From Acidobacteriaceae bacterium (GTDB lineage Bacteria; Acidobacteriota; Terriglobia; Terriglobales; Acidobacteriaceae): 6,837 bases of DNA. The notes below the pieces were generated by a model that saw nothing but the letters and a program-made list of their open reading frames with translations, searched no databases and was not told the DNA's origin. The DNA lies in assembly GCA_003133425.1 (NCBI GenBank), contig PKXI01000302.1:9283-16119 (forward strand), written 5' to 3'. The position numbers and the translations under genes were made by a program. Positions within the stretch are counted from its first letter, which is position 1. Each line of letters begins with the position of its first letter. Positions 5,439-6,837 of this stretch are shown here, one piece after another.

Positions 5439-6761
5439 ATGGTTCTTGCATTCATCGGTCTATCAATGACAAAAAACACAAATCCGAGAAGCTCTGGTGC
5501 CGGAGATACGCTTCAACAAGCTGTTGAGGATAGTCTGGCAAGCATACCGGTAGCTTTTCTTGAGCATCAGATTTCGAAGAAGCTGAAGCAGCAAATAGTT
5601 AGGCCGCCCAAAGGACTTGCCCGAAAAATCGCAGAGCACGTACTGAGCGGTAGCGCAGAGCCATTTGTATTCGAACATGCGGCTCAGCGAAAAAACATAA
5701 AGATCACGATAGATGACTCAGATTTTGAACAAATGGCTCAGACTCTGGAGCACTTCCAAGAAAGGCAACTCCCCGCATTGATTTCCTCCATGACGGAGAA
5801 GACGGCGGAGAGAACTCTCAAGGCACTCAAGACTGGCTGGCCGGAAGAGCGAAGACTGCAGGAGGCTGACCTCGCTGGTTTTCGCGAGCGCATGCAATCT
5901 AGATGGGGTAAGCCGCTGGGACAGTCGCAGATGCTTCTCACGATGGTGCGCGAGTGGGTCGGAGAGATCAATGTTCGCGAGAACTCCAAGAGAAGGAGCA
6001 GAAACCGAGAAGCTAGGAAGCTTCTCATCCGTCTGCTTGTCAGGGGATGCCAGGTCACGGACGAAATCCTTTGTCTGCTAGAAAATGGTTTTCCCGACGG
6101 TGCAATGGCCCGTTGGCGAACCCTCCATGAAATCGCGGTTGTGGCGGCTGTCATACAACAGTATGGAGATGAGATATCGAAAAGATATCTCGCGCATCAG
6201 CATGTTGAATCAAAGCGCGCAATGGACAAGTATTTGGCATCCTCACCGCAGCTCGGCTATAGGCCTATGGGCACTCGAGCGCAGGCAAGAATTCAAAATA
6301 CGTATGACAAAGTCGTTGCGACATATGGCAGAAACTTCAAGAGCGATTACGGATGGGCTGCCTTCCATCTGAAGAAGGAAAGACCTACCTTTGCCGATCT
6401 TGAAGAAGCGGCCGGACGAGCTGAGATGCGCTCTCATTATCAAATGGGCAATGACAACGTACATGCCGGGATAAAGAGCCTGTATGTCAGACTCGGGCTC
6501 ATTGGAGACTATGAAAGGCTCCTCGCAGGCCGAAGCAATGCGGGCTTAACAGAGCCGGGGCAAAATGCTGCGCATACCCTGACGCAACTTGCAGTGCTCA
6601 TATGTTCTTCCGAGCCAATTGTCGATGATAACGTGATCGCAAACATGCTAGTCAAGCTCAGAGGCGAAATTCCAGGTTCCTTCGCCCGAGTGGATGTCCA
6701 GATTCAGAGGGAAGAAAAGGCGATGCGGCGACAGGCTCGAAACCTTGTCGGCAATAGATAA
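5439..6761 (+). CDS. DUF5677-like helical protein of unknown function
   Basis: A 440-residue soluble, mostly helical, charged protein. Residues about 1-190 match nothing I know; there is a basic stretch at 183-194. From about 195 to 345 it follows the DUF5677 pattern: a helix ending E-I-L-C-L-L-E-N-G (209-217), then A-M-A-R-W-R-T-L-H-E (222-231), a Y-L-A-H segment (250-253), an aromatic Y-G-W (304-306), and the closing HYQMGNDNVHAG (333-344), where family members usually have Y-x-x-x-S-x-x-V-H. Here Asn338-Asp339 stand in place of the usual Ser. No enzyme activity is established for the family as far as I know. The ATG at 5439 follows an in-frame TAG (5430-5432); AGAAG lies only three bases upstream, which is poor spacing. 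A start at 5466 (MTKNTN) would be nine residues shorter and is equally credible. The gene lies 243 nt after the SLATT-like gene, with a repeat between, so co-transcription is uncertain. Its G+C is low, like that gene's. Confidence 0.75.
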   Translation: MVLAFIGLSMTKNTNPRSSGAGDTLQQAVEDSLASIPVAFLEHQISKKLKQQIVRPPKGLARKIAEHVLSGSAEPFVFEHAAQRKNIKITIDDSDFEQMAQTLEHFQERQLPALISSMTEKTAERTLKALKTGWPEERRLQEADLAGFRERMQSRWGKPLGQSQMLLTMVREWVGEINVRENSKRRSRNREARKLLIRLLVRGCQVTDEILCLLENGFPDGAMARWRTLHEIAVVAAVIQQYGDEISKRYLAHQHVESKRAMDKYLASSPQLGYRPMGTRAQARIQNTYDKVVATYGRNFKSDYGWAAFHLKKERPTFADLEEAAGRAEMRSHYQMGNDNVHAGIKSLYVRLGLIGDYERLLAGRSNAGLTEPGQNAAHTLTQLAVLICSSEPIVDDNVIANMLVKLRGEIPGSFARVDVQIQREEKAMRRQARNLVGNR

Positions 6762-6837
6762 CGAAAGGTCGGCCAGTGTTCGCCAATCTGCCTGCATATG
6801 ATTCCCGGTTGATGCCAACAGATGGGATGAGAAGTCC

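Noticed and set aside
6428..6452. R-x5-H sequence (RAEMRSH) as a possible HEPN ribonuclease motif in the DUF5677-like protein
   Set aside because: The spacing lies within the loose R-x4-6-H pattern, but the surrounding sequence matches the DUF5677 pattern instead, and such a short motif occurs by chance in Arg-rich proteins.

Overview
The window looks like chromosomal DNA of a G+C-rich Gram-negative soil-type bacterium. An acidobacterium (Terriglobia) is my best guess, but it rests on weak grounds: the mix of exported salvage enzymes (a NUP-family protein and an isoaspartyl peptidase), widely spaced genes, and a type of dispersed intergenic inverted repeat that I associate with acidobacterial genomes. 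No rRNA, tRNA or marker gene is present to settle it.

Left part (1-2660, minus strand). Reading in the direction of transcription, there is an exported NUP-family (purine nucleoside permease/phosphorylase-fold) protein, a small membrane methyltransferase of the isoprenylcysteine carboxyl methyltransferase (ICMT)/PEMT type, a GlpF-type aquaglyceroporin, and the first 18 codons of a gene resembling the SAF domain of UxaA-family (altronate dehydratase-like) proteins, cut by the window edge. Gaps of 216, 70 and 101 nt separate these genes, so they may not form one operon.

Middle (2661-3835, plus strand). A short divergent intergenic region with a degenerate 7-bp tandem repeat leads into a secreted plant-type L-asparaginase/isoaspartyl peptidase with a complete catalytic set. 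Together with the NUP protein it makes a divergent pair of exported scavenging enzymes, one for nucleosides and one for isoaspartyl peptides or asparagine.

Gap (3836-4547). About 0.7 kb holds no convincing gene. It has a 20-bp imperfect direct repeat, a 12-bp palindrome, a hairpin that reads as an intrinsic terminator only on the minus strand, and at its right end a promoter-like -10 box just before the next gene.

Right part (4548-6837, plus strand). Two genes have visibly lower G+C and more A/T-ending codons than the left part. The first is a small multi-membrane-helix protein that resembles SLATT-type (2TM) proteins. The second is a 440-residue soluble helical protein whose C-terminal half resembles the DUF5677 family. 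Between them lies a 141-bp element bounded by 18-bp inverted repeats. The composition, the gene types and the position beside a gene-poor gap fit an accessory insertion. A conflict/defence role is possible for the SLATT-like protein but is not shown by the sequence, and no nucleotide-signalling cyclase, SLOG or nuclease partner is visible in the window.
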